From: Sphingobium sp. JS3065
GTDB lineage: Bacteria; Pseudomonadota; Alphaproteobacteria; Sphingomonadales; Sphingomonadaceae
Assembly (NCBI RefSeq): GCF_026427355.1
Contig: NZ_CP102666.1
Span: 62,001-126,000 of the forward strand
Direction of reading: 5' to 3'
DNA length: 64,000 nt
Below the pieces are notes generated by a model. The model saw only the letters and a program-made list of their open reading frames with translations, searched no databases and had not been told where the DNA came from. Position numbers and translations under genes: made by a program. Position 1 is the stretch's first letter. Every line of letters starts with the position of its first letter. Of the stretch, positions 24,770-34,050 are shown in pieces.

Positions 24770-25684
24770 ATGATGGTTCGTTCGGTTGTTGGGCTTTTGC
24801 TTGCCAGCGCATGCTTGGCCGGCTGCGGTAATGTGGGAAGCCCATTCGGCGAAAAACTGAGCTGTTCATCGGCAGCAGGGCAGGACACTACCATCTCGAT
24901 CATCAAGGACGAGGTCGAGAAGACCATCTTTGCTGGTAGCCAGGAAGCCTATGGTGCGGTTATCTCGAAGTCGAAAATCCGCGCGGCGCTCGACCAGATC
25001 AAATTCCTGATCGAGGATGTACGGACCTCGAAGGAAGATCCGAACAGCACGAAGAAATTCTGCACGGGGAAGCTGAAGATCGTCTTCCCCGACGCGATGA
25101 TCACGGACGCCGACAAAACCCGCGAATTGCAGGGGGTCAACAAGGTGTCCGAGCTTGCGGACAACAGCGGCGCCGAGCGCGAGGCCAATGCATTCACGAT
25201 GGACATCGATTTCAATGTCCAGCCGACGGACGATGGCGAGAAAGTCTATTCCGAACTGGAGAATGCCGATGCGGCGCCGACGTTCGTGAGCGCAATCCTG
25301 GGCGGCCACCTTGGCTACAAGATGGTGCAGCAATCGCACCAGCAAGAGCAACAGCAGACGCAACTGGCCGAGCAGCAGGAACAGGCGGCGCTTACCGAGC
25401 AGAAGCAGGCCACTTTGGGCGAGGCGAAGGCAGAGTTCGACCTCTCGACCCAGACGATCAACGCCATCTGGGGCTCCATCCCGTCCGACCAGCGTGACCA
25501 GATCCTCTCTCTCCAGCGCGCGTGGATCAAGAAGAAAACGGCCGATTGCAAGGTTGAGGCAGCGCAGGCATCACTCGATCCAGCTGAGCGGGAGTCCACT
25601 CGTCTCCGCTGCGAGGCGCGGATGAACAACGAACGTTCGGGCCAGCTTCGGCGTTTCACCTACGGTAACGACACTGGCTATTAA
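24770..25684 (+). CDS. Lipoprotein with LprI-like C-terminal domain
   Basis: A 304-residue lipoprotein: signal peptide with lipobox LAGC near residue 20 (SACLAGCGN). The middle region has alternating helices and strands with two cysteines. A hydrophilic coiled segment of Gln and Glu follows at about residues 185-225 (QSHQQEQQQTQLAEQQEQ). The C-terminus (LQRAWIKKKTADCKVEAAQA, RLRCEARM) resembles the LprI/DUF1311 domain found in lysozyme inhibitors and secreted proteins. Two ATGs are adjacent (24770, 24773) after a GGGGG stretch. It is a single-gene unit with a hairpin after it. An inner- or outer-membrane periplasmic lipoprotein is expected; its job is unknown. Confidence 0.75.
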   Translation: MMVRSVVGLLLASACLAGCGNVGSPFGEKLSCSSAAGQDTTISIIKDEVEKTIFAGSQEAYGAVISKSKIRAALDQIKFLIEDVRTSKEDPNSTKKFCTGKLKIVFPDAMITDADKTRELQGVNKVSELADNSGAEREANAFTMDIDFNVQPTDDGEKVYSELENADAAPTFVSAILGGHLGYKMVQQSHQQEQQQTQLAEQQEQAALTEQKQATLGEAKAEFDLSTQTINAIWGSIPSDQRDQILSLQRAWIKKKTADCKVEAAQASLDPAERESTRLRCEARMNNERSGQLRRFTYGNDTGY

Positions 25685-25686
25685 GA

Positions 25687-25710
25687 AAGGGGCTCCGCGC
25701 CCTTGATTTC
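25687..25710 (+). terminator. Weak hairpin terminator after the lipoprotein gene
   Basis: AAGGGGC and GCGCCCTT pair with one bulge around a TCC loop, 3 bases after the stop codon, followed by GATTTC. The stem is short and the T tract poor, so termination would be partial. Confidence 0.4.
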
Positions 25711-26598
25711 TCGAGCCAGGCCAACGAACCGGGTAATCCGCAGACAATAGGGCGCCTCGAGGCCAGGCGCCGCCGCCCAGGCAGTGCCTGGCCAACGGTC
25801 GTCGGATCTAATCCATTGAGTGGAAAGGCGTCCGCCCAAATGGTCGAGGACTGGCGTCCATCGCCGGAGGGGTTCCAGGTGTTGCGCCCCTCAGGGTCGT
25901 TCGAAGCTGGAGCGTAGACACGCCGCGCCTTCAACGCTGGGTTACATGCAGAGCACCCTGCGGCAGCTCTGCGGAGGATCCACGAAGGCACCGTGATTGC
26001 GACGCCAGGGCGGAAAATTGCGCCGGGAATCTGCTCGCATTCCCTGCCCGCCTTCTTTCCGAGACGCGGGTGAAGCTGCCGGATATTTTGATGTGCGGGA
26101 CCGGCCGCTCGCTCGGGAGCGACGCGGTTGGGCCGGGCTGGCGCTCGGCTGCTGACCCGGTCGCATCCCTGGGGTGCTTCGCGTCGGCGACTTCATAACG
26201 CTGGTTGGGCTGCGTATAAGTTGGCGCGCGCCCGCCTTTTTCCCGGCCTCGTCGACCTTGGCTCTGCGTTATTGGGGCTACTTGCGCCATCGCCTCGCAC
26301 CGCTGGGCAGCCCCGTCATGCTGCAGCAGCACGTTGATCGTTGGTCCGTCGGCGGCAAATGCCGCCAAGCCTGAAACGACCAGCTCCATTTCGATCATTG
26401 TTCGCTCGCGTAAGCGGGAGCGGCTGGGAGCACACCATCCAGGCTCTGCTGGCGGCTCCCGTGCGATGGCTGTCATGCCTATACACATGCCTTGTGAAAT
26501 GCTAAGGATTAAACATGATGTTTTAGACATCATTCTTGGCATGACTTATTGCGGCGCTGCTTCGGCGCGGCGCTGGCAAATCGGGAAGGGGCGGGATT
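25711..26598. other. Non-coding or decayed stretch
   Basis: About 890 bases without a supported gene. Frames on the minus strand (for example 25931-26542) have arginine- and proline-rich, low-quality sequence and no recognisable domain. The last 100 bases are the thiolase promoter region. Confidence 0.4.
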
Positions 26599-27786
26599 TT
26601 GCAGGACATCGTCATTCTATCTGGAGCACGCACCGCGATCGGCGATTTTGGCGGAAGCCTCAAAGGCGTCGCTCCTGCGGAACTGGGACGTATTGTCATA
26701 GATGCGGCGATCAGGCGTGCGGCCATTCAGCCTCATGATGTTCAGCACGTCGTGCTTGGTCAGGTCATTCAAAGTGAACCTGCCGACATGTATGTCTCGC
26801 GGGTGGCCGCCATGGCAGCGGGCATCCCGGACCGGACGCCGGCTCTCACACTCAATCGCCTGTGCGGATCGAGCGTACAGGCCGTTATTTCAGCCGCGCA
26901 GATGATCGCTCTTTCGGAGTGCGAGATTGTCGTTGCCGGTGGCGTGGAGAGCATGAGCCAGTCGCCTCATGTCGTCAAAGGCCTGCGCTGGGGGCGGCGC
27001 ATGGGCGATGAAGCGATGGTCGACGCGATGACGGCGGCACTGACCGATCCTTTCGGCGCGGGGCATATGGGGGTTACTGCCGAGAATATCGCGGAGAGAT
27101 ATGATATCACACGCGAGATGCAGGACGCGTTGGCGATTGAGAGCCATCGGCGCGCGGCGCGGGCGCAGAGCGAAGGCCGGTTCGAGAGCCAGATCGTGCC
27201 GGTTGAGATCAAGGGACGCGGAACCGTCAAATCGTTCAGCCGCGACGAGCATGTTCGTGCCGAGGTAAGCGCTGCCGATCTTGCCGCCCTGGCCCCTGTT
27301 TTCCGCAAGGACCGGGGGACCGTGACGGCGGGAAATGCCAGCGGTCTGAATGACGGCGGCGCGGCGCTCGTGTTGGCATCCGGGGCGGAAGCCCGGCGTC
27401 GCGGCCTCACGCCCATGGCGCGCATCGTCGGCTGGGGACATGCCGGTGTCGCGCCAGAGGTCATGGGACTTGGGCCGGTTGAGGCCGTGCCGATCGCGCT
27501 GCGCCGCGCTGGATTGACGCTCGCTGACATCGATGTGATCGAAGCCAATGAAGCCTTCGCGGCCCAGGCCTGCGCCGTGGCCAAGCTGCTCGATTTTCCG
27601 CCCGACAAGGTCAATCCCAACGGCAGTGGTATCGGCCTTGGACACCCGATCGGCGCGACCGGAGCGATCATCACCATCAAGGCGATGTATGAGTTGGAGC
27701 GAGTAGCGGGCCGCTATGGGCTGATCACGATGTGCATCGGCGGTGGCCAGGGGATAGCCCTGGTTATCGAGCGCGTCGGGAACTGA
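26599..27786 (+). CDS. Beta-ketothiolase (BktB-like acetyl-CoA acyltransferase)
   Basis: A 395-residue thiolase starting at TTG 26599, with AAGGGG about 9 nt upstream. Catalytic motifs are complete: nucleophile Cys in LNRLCGSSVQ near residue 90, His in GHPIGATGA near 351, and the second Cys in CIGGGQG near 381. EANEAFAAQA is also present. The sequence is particularly close in pattern to BktB-type beta-ketothiolases (FGGSLKGVAPAELG, ADMYVSRVAAM, MGVTAENIAERYDI), which condense or cleave short 3-ketoacyl-CoAs for polyhydroxyalkanoate or fatty-acid turnover. No phaB or phaC gene is adjacent. Assignment to thiolase is firm; the physiological direction is not. Confidence 0.93.
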   Translation: MQDIVILSGARTAIGDFGGSLKGVAPAELGRIVIDAAIRRAAIQPHDVQHVVLGQVIQSEPADMYVSRVAAMAAGIPDRTPALTLNRLCGSSVQAVISAAQMIALSECEIVVAGGVESMSQSPHVVKGLRWGRRMGDEAMVDAMTAALTDPFGAGHMGVTAENIAERYDITREMQDALAIESHRRAARAQSEGRFESQIVPVEIKGRGTVKSFSRDEHVRAEVSAADLAALAPVFRKDRGTVTAGNASGLNDGGAALVLASGAEARRRGLTPMARIVGWGHAGVAPEVMGLGPVEAVPIALRRAGLTLADIDVIEANEAFAAQACAVAKLLDFPPDKVNPNGSGIGLGHPIGATGAIITIKAMYELERVAGRYGLITMCIGGGQGIALVIERVGN

Positions 27787-27912
27787 GTTCTTCAGCCGTG
27801 ACAACGCTGGCGACCGGGTCGGTCGCATATCCCCGTACGGCTGGCAATGGCCTGCGCCTGCGCTACGTGAACGTCGGTCCTTTGCCGTGGACCAGCCGCT
27901 GCGAGCGATGGC

Positions 27913-28848
27913 GTGCCTGACCATTCCGATCAGGAATTCGATTGGGATCGGCTGGGCGTCTACAGCGACGATGTCGTGCGCGTCCTCGACCTTTTCGCTG
28001 ATTCCCATGACAGCGGCGCGCAAGGTGACTATGCGCCTTATTCAGCACCCGACAGTGACGAATGTGGACAGTTCCCTCCGCCGATCAACATTGCGCTGGC
28101 GGCGCCGATCGGAGCCGACGGGCCGCTGGTCTTCGACCTTGGGGATATGCGGACCTTGTTGTTCAATTCCGTCATTATCCAGAGCGGGATGCGGATCAGC
28201 GATCCGGTTCGGCTGATCTTCGACTATACGCAGATGATGATGGCATTTCTCCTCTTCCATGAGGCACCTGGCGCGATCGAGATGATCGGCCTTGGTGGCG
28301 GATCCCTTGCAAAATACTGCTACCATTATCTGCCCGACAGCCGGATTGTTGCCGTCGAGATCGATCCTGACGTGATTGGTCTGAGGGCCCGCTTCGGGAT
28401 TCCTGACGACGATCACCGGTTTAGCATATATTGTGCCGATGGCGCCGATCATGTCCAGATTGACCGGTCGCGGCCCGACGTCATTCTCGTCGATGGTTTC
28501 GATGGGGACGGCCAGTCGCCACAGCTTTGTTCCGAGCGCTTCTACAACGACTGCTACAATCGGTTGAAACCGGGCGGCCTGCTCGTGGTCAATCTTTGCG
28601 GGGACCGGGAGGCTGATTATATTGGTCCGATAGCCCGCATTCGGCGAAGCTTTGGAGAGAATGTCCTTGCGGTGCCAACCGAATGCGGTGCAAACAAGGT
28701 CGTCTTCGCCCGAAAGGTCGCGGGATTTGTGTCATCGCCCGATGAGCTTGGGATAACCGCGTCCCGCCTGGCGCCGCGTCATTCCGTCCCGTTCGAAGCG
28801 CTGGCGGAGCGCATCGTCGGCGAGATGAGCGCGATCCGTCCTGGATAA
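27913..28848 (+). CDS. Spermidine synthase-like methyltransferase-fold protein
   Basis: A 311-residue protein with a Rossmann-like SAM/dcSAM fold: IEMIGLGGGSLAKYCYHYLP (motif I), IVAVEIDPDVIGLRARFGIP (post-I acidic), IYCADGADHV, then DVILVDGFDGDGQSP and LKPGGLLVVNL. This is the pattern of spermidine synthase-like proteins. The polyamine-site residues are not clear, so it may be a divergent aminopropyltransferase or a SAM-binding protein of another function. The start is GTG 27913. It is a single gene between a thiolase and a 400-base gap; no speD is seen nearby. Confidence 0.75.
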   Translation: MPDHSDQEFDWDRLGVYSDDVVRVLDLFADSHDSGAQGDYAPYSAPDSDECGQFPPPINIALAAPIGADGPLVFDLGDMRTLLFNSVIIQSGMRISDPVRLIFDYTQMMMAFLLFHEAPGAIEMIGLGGGSLAKYCYHYLPDSRIVAVEIDPDVIGLRARFGIPDDDHRFSIYCADGADHVQIDRSRPDVILVDGFDGDGQSPQLCSERFYNDCYNRLKPGGLLVVNLCGDREADYIGPIARIRRSFGENVLAVPTECGANKVVFARKVAGFVSSPDELGITASRLAPRHSVPFEALAERIVGEMSAIRPG

Positions 28849-29233
28849 TGGAAGGGGCTGACGGCTGCGGCATTTTTCCAGGTCTAGACTGACCCACGAC
28901 GTCGCGTGTAGTCTGCCGTGTCCGCGCTTCGCTGTACCGGCGACGCCTGGGAAAAGGGCTGGAGCTTCCATCGTAGCTCCGCCGACATCCCGGCAGCAAC
29001 AAAGGTCGAATGCGCCATGGCGCAATGACTGCCCCGCGCTTCATCTGACCGTCCGCGGCGAATGCCCAGTGCGGTGATCGATTCTGGTAAATAGTCTAGG
29101 TCGCCCGTGGCTTGCGAGGTAAATGAACAAATCATATAAGCGCCGGAATAATGGGGTATCGCCAGAGCTACGGTGTGATTGGCCAACCAGCGCGCAAACA
29201 TGTGCCGGAATCCGTCCTGGAACAAGCGTAACG
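28849..29233. other. Intergenic stretch
   Basis: About 385 bases with no supported gene. A minus-strand frame of 113 codons (28884-29225) exists but has no ribosome site or recognisable domain. Confidence 0.4.
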
Positions 29234-29425
29234 ATGCATAGAAGCACTGGACCTTTCGCCGATGCCGTCCTGTTCAGCCTGAAAGATGGGCTGATATGGG
29301 CGCACCTGCCCACCCACCCAGCGCCAATCGTCCTGGGAAATAGCGAGACAGTGATCTACATGATGCGCGACTTCCTGGCTCAGTGCGAGCTTGCAGAACG
29401 GCTGGGCGATCCGAACTGCCGATAG
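29234..29425 (+). CDS. Small hypothetical protein
   Basis: A 63-residue frame from ATG 29234: DAVLFSLKDGLIWAHLPTHP, then GNSETVIYMMRDFLAQCELAERLG. The plan (short strands, then a helical C-terminus with MRDFL-QCELAERL) looks like a small sphingomonad family. A longer in-frame start at 29123 adds a poor-quality stretch. No strong ribosome site is seen. The function is unknown. Confidence 0.5.
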   Translation: MHRSTGPFADAVLFSLKDGLIWAHLPTHPAPIVLGNSETVIYMMRDFLAQCELAERLGDPNCR

Positions 29426-29588
29426 CGAAGCCGGGTGTGCCCGACGTTTGCGGTCAGCTTTGTGCCGCTTTCAAGGTTTTTGGCGTCCCGTTCGTCGATC
29501 CCGGGCTGGTGGCTGGGTCAGGAGCAGGATCCATCAGCCGGTTTGCAGGACGTCCGATCTTTTCCTGGCGTGAAGGAGCACGGTAGAT

Positions 29589-30716
29589 ATGACCCATTGG
29601 CCCGATAATCGGATCACCAAATTGTTCGGCATCGACGTTCCGATCATTCTGGCGCCAATGGCCGGGCCGGTAATGGCCGACATGGTGATCGCCGTTTCGC
29701 AGCAAGGTGGGCTGGGTTCGCTTCCATGCGCGCTGCTGGACAGCGGGCAGGTGGATGTTGAGCTGGCCAGGATTCGCGCCGCGACTTCCAAGCCGGTCAA
29801 TCTCAACTTTTTTTGCCATGCTCCCGCAGCCCTTGATCCGGCGCGCGAGGCGGCATGGCGGGATCGGCTGAGGCCTTATTATCTGGCGCTCGGCCTCGAT
29901 CCCGACATTGAGGTCAAACCATCGCATCGTGCAGCCTTTGACGAAAAGGGTTGCGAGATGGTGGAGAAATGGCGCCCGCAGGTGGTCAGCTTCCATTTCG
30001 GTCTGCCAGCGGCGTCGATGCTCGAACGCGTGCGCGCGACGGGCGCAAAGATCATTTCATCGGCGACAACCGTTCGGGAGGCGGAATGGCTTGAGGCGCA
30101 GGGATGCGACGCGATCATCGCCCAAGGCTCGGAGGCGGGCGGGCATCGCGGCATGTTCCTGACGGATGATGTCTCCAGCCAGATCGGCACCATGGCCCTC
30201 GTACCGCAGATAGCGGACGCGGTGTCCGTGCCGGTCATTGCAGCGGGCGGTATCGCTGACGCGCGTGGAATTGTGGCCGCCGCGGCGCTGGGAGCGTCGG
30301 CGGTTCAGATCGGGACGGCTTTTCTCCGCACTCCCGAAGCGAAACTGTCGCCTGTGCATCTCGAGCGGCTATGCAGCGCACAGGCTGACGAGACCGCGAT
30401 CACTAACCTGTTCACTGGCCGCCCGGCTCGAGGGATCATCAATCGCCTGATGCGTGAACAAAGCCCGATGGTCAACGACGTGCCCGCCTTTCCCCTGGCG
30501 GGTGGCGCGCTCGCACCCCTGCGTGCAGCCTCGGAGCCTTCTGGATCCCCCGATTTCATGGCGCTTTGGGCTGGCGAAGCCTTTCGCATGGCCCGGCCGC
30601 TTCCCGCTGCTCAATTGACGCAGGCGCTATGGACCGAAACGCTCGATCACCTTGGCCGAATGCGTCGTCGCTCAGTCCACGCATGCTACGACCCTTGTCA
30701 GAAAGTTGAGGGCTGA
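29589..30716 (+). CDS. Nitronate monooxygenase (2-nitropropane dioxygenase family)
   Basis: A 375-residue FMN enzyme with the TIM-barrel pattern of nitronate monooxygenases: IILAPMAGPVMADMVIAVSQ near the start, LNFFCHAP, the diagnostic QGSEAGGHRGMF near residue 180, IAAGGIADARG, and LGASAVQIGTAFL for the phosphate site. It oxidises alkyl nitronates such as propionate-3-nitronate to keto acids, a detoxification reaction. It lies directly upstream of a marR gene in the same orientation, 150 bases apart, so a MarR-regulated detoxification pair is plausible though the palindromic operator is downstream of it. Confidence 0.9.
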   Translation: MTHWPDNRITKLFGIDVPIILAPMAGPVMADMVIAVSQQGGLGSLPCALLDSGQVDVELARIRAATSKPVNLNFFCHAPAALDPAREAAWRDRLRPYYLALGLDPDIEVKPSHRAAFDEKGCEMVEKWRPQVVSFHFGLPAASMLERVRATGAKIISSATTVREAEWLEAQGCDAIIAQGSEAGGHRGMFLTDDVSSQIGTMALVPQIADAVSVPVIAAGGIADARGIVAAAALGASAVQIGTAFLRTPEAKLSPVHLERLCSAQADETAITNLFTGRPARGIINRLMREQSPMVNDVPAFPLAGGALAPLRAASEPSGSPDFMALWAGEAFRMARPLPAAQLTQALWTETLDHLGRMRRRSVHACYDPCQKVEG

Positions 30717-30811
30717 CAATCGAACGGAACGAGGGGGTTGGCGCGCGAGTAAAACAGCGTCTCTCGGCGACAATCGCGAAAACGACCATGTTTTTCGGCT
30801 CCAAGATAATC

Positions 30812-30851
30812 GTTGACTAGGAAACTAGATTGTGATTGTTTCCTAGTCAAC
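30812..30851. promoter_or_regulatory. Perfect 14-bp inverted repeat, probable MarR operator
   Basis: Arms GTTGACTAGGAAAC (30812-30825) and GTTTCCTAGTCAAC (30838-30851) are perfectly complementary, separated by 12 bases. The right arm ends 14 bases before the marR start codon. Position and symmetry are those of an autoregulatory operator for a dimeric winged-helix repressor; the arms also contain a TTGACT -35-like hexamer. Confidence 0.75.
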
Positions 30852-30865
30852 AAATGGAGCGATTC

Positions 30866-31318
30866 ATGCCTTCGGTCTCCCAATTAGCTGATCATACCGG
30901 GTTCTGGATGCGCATGGTGTCGAATGCCGTTTCGCAAGGGTTCGCCCGGAAGGTCGAGACCGAAGGCGTCACAGTGGCCGAATGGTCCTTCATGCGGGCG
31001 CTTTACGAGAGAGATCCTACGTCCCCATCGGTTCTGGCCGACAGGATGGTCATGACGAAGGGGGCGATCAGCAAGCTTGCAGATAGGCTGCTGGTAAAAG
31101 GACTGATCGAGCGGACGGAAAGCCCACACGATAAGCGCGCTCACAGCCTCTCCCTGACAAGAGAGGGACGAGCCAAGATTCCTGTTCTGGCATCGTTTGC
31201 CGATGAAAACGACGCCGAATTCTTCGGCGTCCTGACAGAGGATGAGCACGAAACGCTCGGCCAAATATTGCGAACTCTCGCCGAACGGCGCGGTCTCACG
31301 GCAACCCCGGTGGACTGA
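30866..31318 (+). CDS. MarR-family transcriptional regulator
   Basis: A 150-residue winged-helix regulator: VTVAEWSFMRALYERDPTSP, then VLADRMVMTKGAISKLADRL (recognition helix) and LIERTESPHDKRAHSLSLT (wing with the D-x-R motif), as in MarR proteins. ATG 30866 is chosen because GGAG lies 6 nt upstream; earlier in-frame starts fall inside the palindrome. A perfect inverted repeat immediately upstream argues for autoregulation. The following DUF1398 gene is 40 bases downstream and is probably co-transcribed. The ligand is unknown; phenolic or electrophilic compounds are typical of the family. Confidence 0.9.
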   Translation: MPSVSQLADHTGFWMRMVSNAVSQGFARKVETEGVTVAEWSFMRALYERDPTSPSVLADRMVMTKGAISKLADRLLVKGLIERTESPHDKRAHSLSLTREGRAKIPVLASFADENDAEFFGVLTEDEHETLGQILRTLAERRGLTATPVD

Positions 31319-31358
31319 CCTCCGGCCGTATTCAACATGACCCGGAAAGGAATCCGCC

Positions 31359-31760
31359 ATGGACGCGGAACGAACGTCTATTGCCGCAACCTGTCTGCAG
31401 GCTGCTCACGACGGAAGCCTGAGCTTTCCAGAGATCGTCGGCAAACTGCTTGCAGCCGGCTTCGAGGGGTACGCCATCGACTATCGCCGCAACAGGCAGA
31501 CATTCTATCTGCCTGACGGAGATAGTCTGGAGCTCGACATTTCGCCCTCCGACAACCCGGTCGCCGCTGCTTTCGATGCCAGCGAGGTGGAGCGCCTGGT
31601 GCGATGGGCGCAGGCAAACCCTGCCGACTACAATTATGTCGCCTTCTGCGAAAAGGTGAAGGCGGCCGGCTGTGCGGGATACCTCGTCTCTTTCCTGGGT
31701 CGGCGCGTCGTCTATTTCGGGCGCACCGCAGAGACCCATGTCGAACACTTTCGGAAGTGA
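31359..31760 (+). CDS. DUF1398 (YbcV-like) family protein
   Basis: A 133-residue protein: TCLQAAHDGSLSFPEIVGKL, AAGFEGYAIDYRRNRQTFYL, PDGD, then VERLVRWAQANPADYNYVAF and GCAGYLVSFLGRRVVYFGRT. This is the DUF1398 pattern, found as short cytoplasmic proteins that often accompany MarR-type regulators or oxidoreductases. AAAGGA lies 7 nt before the ATG. The gene follows marR closely, so it is a likely target or operon partner. The molecular function is unknown. Confidence 0.85.
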   Translation: MDAERTSIAATCLQAAHDGSLSFPEIVGKLLAAGFEGYAIDYRRNRQTFYLPDGDSLELDISPSDNPVAAAFDASEVERLVRWAQANPADYNYVAFCEKVKAAGCAGYLVSFLGRRVVYFGRTAETHVEHFRK

Positions 31761-32344
31761 CGAGGGCTGTCACGAATCCGGCAGGAGGGGCGAAGGCGCC
31801 GCGGGTCAGGGCAAGGGCAGGCTCAAGCGAGACTTGATCTAGACCGCGTTGCGAAGAGCGTTCACGATCTGCGAATACCTATCACAGAAAAATGCTTCTA
31901 CGAATATCGTTCACCGTCGCGGTATGAGGCAGGTCCGGTGAATGATGACAGAGCAGAGGTCGCCGACCTGTGTCAGAACGTGAAGCGCCGGCAGATATTG
32001 GGTTTGGGGAGATCAGTATCGATGGTGTGCTCGCAAGAGACCTTGAGCCATGGAAGTCGCGCGTGCGGCCCGGATGTGTAAATGGCGAGCGATCCCACCA
32101 AGCCCCTGCTGAGGCTGACACCAGACCAGCCGAGACAACGCCCCGCGGGCCAGGCAAAATTTCCCCTGGCCACCTGAGCCTTTCCCCCCGGGATCGCCAG
32201 CAAGCTACATTCGGGCCGAAATTCGCCTCCTTGCCCAGGCATTGCCAGCACGATCCGGCTCCCTGCAGCCCGATCGATGAAGCCGTGCCATTCGGCCTGG
32301 CGGCCACGATCGCTATGCCTGGAATCGTGGGTCTCTATACACAG
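31761..32344. other. Stretch left of the IS66 element
   Basis: About 580 bases with no convincing gene on either strand. When the IS66 copy and one target duplicate are removed, this sequence joins the DNA at 34830 onward. The joined minus-strand frame then runs from 35007 across the junction and stops at 32313-32315, but it is not recognisable. Confidence 0.4.
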
Positions 32345-32352
32345 GTTGCGCA
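32345..32352. repeat. Left target-site duplication of IS66
   Basis: GTTGCGCA directly precedes the left inverted repeat and is repeated exactly at 34830-34837, the 8-bp duplication expected for IS66. Confidence 0.9.
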
Positions 32353-32377
32353 GTAGGCATTCGGTGAAGGCCGCGGA

Positions 32378-33991
32378 TCAGGCGGCTTCGCGTTGATCTT
32401 CGGCGGCGCGCCAATTCCATGGCAGCAATTCGTGGAGACGGTTCTGGGGGATGTCGGCGATGCGGCTGAGCACATCGGCGAGCCAGGCCTGCGGATCGAT
32501 GTCGTTGAGCTTCGCCGTGGCAATGAGGCTCAGCATGAAGGCGGTGCGCTGACCTCCGCGATCTGAACCAGCGAAGAGCCAGGATTTTCTTCCCAATGCT
32601 ATGCCTCTGAGCGCCCGTTCCGCCGCGTTGTTCGAGAGGCAGATACGGCCGTCGTCGAGGAAGGCTGCGAAGGCGGGCCATGCCTTGAGCATGTAATCCA
32701 TGGCCTCGGCCACATCGCTGTTCTTCGATAGCTTCGACCGGCTGTCGCGCATCCATTCTTCCAGATCGGTAACCAGCGGTGCGCTGAGTTCCTGCCGAAG
32801 GGCGAGACGCTCCTGTGCCGGTCTGCCGTTGATGGCGCGCTCGATGTCGAAGATCGCGTCGATACGGCGGACCGCCTCGACTGCCAGTGGCGAGATGACG
32901 GCCTTTTTGCGGCGCTTCTTGAGCTGCGCGGCGATATCGGCCAGCTCGAAGAAATAGCGGCGCGCGTGGCTCCAGCATAAAGCACGCGTCAGCGGCGCCG
33001 GCAGGCGGTCGGCATGGAACAACGTGTTGTAGCCAGCATATGCATCAGCCTGAAGGATGCCTCTCCAACTGCGCAGATGGCCCACAGGATGTTCGCCCCG
33101 GCGGTCACGGGAATAATGAAAGATCGCCGCTGGCGGCGCTGGTCCGCCAAAAGGCCGGTCATCACGGACATAGGTCCAGATCCGGCCCGTATCGGTCTTG
33201 GTCTTGGCCAGCACTGGCACCGTCGTATCGTCGCCATGCAACCGCTCCGCGGCCAAAACGTGGGCCTCGATCAGTAGGTAGAGCGGCATCAGCGCGGCGG
33301 TGCAGGTGCCGACCTGATCGGCCAGAGTGGAAAGGCTCAGGTCCACGCCTTCCCGGGCATAGCGATCACGCTGGCGGTTAAGCGGTTGATGCGCGCCGAA
33401 CTTCTCGAACAGCAGCATCGCCAGGAAGCTGGGTCCAAAGAGCCCGCGGGGCGTCACATGGAACGGCGCTGGCGGTTGGGTGATCTTCTCGCAATCGCGG
33501 CAGGAGAACTTCTCCCGAACGGTCTGGACCACCTTCCACTGGCGCGGCACGACCTCAAGCGTCTCGGTGATATCCTCGCCCAGCTTGCACAGCCGATCCG
33601 AGCCGCAGCAGGGGCAGGCCTCGGGCGCGGCGATGACGACGCGTTCGCGTGGCAGATGTTCGGGCAAGGGCTTGCGGGCGGGCCGCTTGCGCTCGAAAGG
33701 CACGACGTTGGTCTTCGCTGCTGCCAGCGCAGCCAAGAGCTCATCTTCGCTGGCAGCGGTCTCGCACTCCTCGAAGGCCAGTTCCATCTGATCGAGCAGA
33801 TGGCGCGTGCGTTCCGATCGCTGGCCGAAAAGGGTGCGGCGCATCTTCTCGTTCTGCAGTTCGAGAAGGGCGTTACGGGCTTCCAGGTCGGCGTTGATCG
33901 CCTTGATGCGGGCGACTTCAGCGGCAACAGCTTCCGCAGCGGCGAGCCGCTCGCGAAGGCTATTGATCTGTGCTTGCGCCTCGTCCCCCAT
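32378..33991 (-). CDS. tnpC: IS66 transposase TnpC (DDE)
   Basis: A 537-residue IS66-type transposase. Residues 1-60 form a coiled coil (LRERLAAAEAVAAEVARIKA); a zinc-finger-like CPCCGSDRLCKLGEDITE segment follows near 135-155 and FSCRDCEKITQPPAP near 175. The DDE domain starts LHGDDTTVPV near 255, with LQADAYAGYN and LSNNAAERALRGIALGRKSW toward the end. The last ~40 residues are the C-terminal IS66 domain (DIDPQAWLADVLSRI). Length and motifs are full. Confidence 0.95.
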   Translation of the reverse strand: MGDEAQAQINSLRERLAAAEAVAAEVARIKAINADLEARNALLELQNEKMRRTLFGQRSERTRHLLDQMELAFEECETAASEDELLAALAAAKTNVVPFERKRPARKPLPEHLPRERVVIAAPEACPCCGSDRLCKLGEDITETLEVVPRQWKVVQTVREKFSCRDCEKITQPPAPFHVTPRGLFGPSFLAMLLFEKFGAHQPLNRQRDRYAREGVDLSLSTLADQVGTCTAALMPLYLLIEAHVLAAERLHGDDTTVPVLAKTKTDTGRIWTYVRDDRPFGGPAPPAAIFHYSRDRRGEHPVGHLRSWRGILQADAYAGYNTLFHADRLPAPLTRALCWSHARRYFFELADIAAQLKKRRKKAVISPLAVEAVRRIDAIFDIERAINGRPAQERLALRQELSAPLVTDLEEWMRDSRSKLSKNSDVAEAMDYMLKAWPAFAAFLDDGRICLSNNAAERALRGIALGRKSWLFAGSDRGGQRTAFMLSLIATAKLNDIDPQAWLADVLSRIADIPQNRLHELLPWNWRAAEDQREAA

Positions 33992-34050
33992 GCCGGCGCG
34001 TATAGCAGAAAAGCGCCGGAATCCCTAGCTTTTTAGGCAATCTTGACCTT

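Noticed and set aside
25931..26542. 203-codon open frame on the minus strand
   Set aside because: Arg/Pro/Ser-rich composition and no homologue-like pattern; considered spurious in a non-coding stretch.
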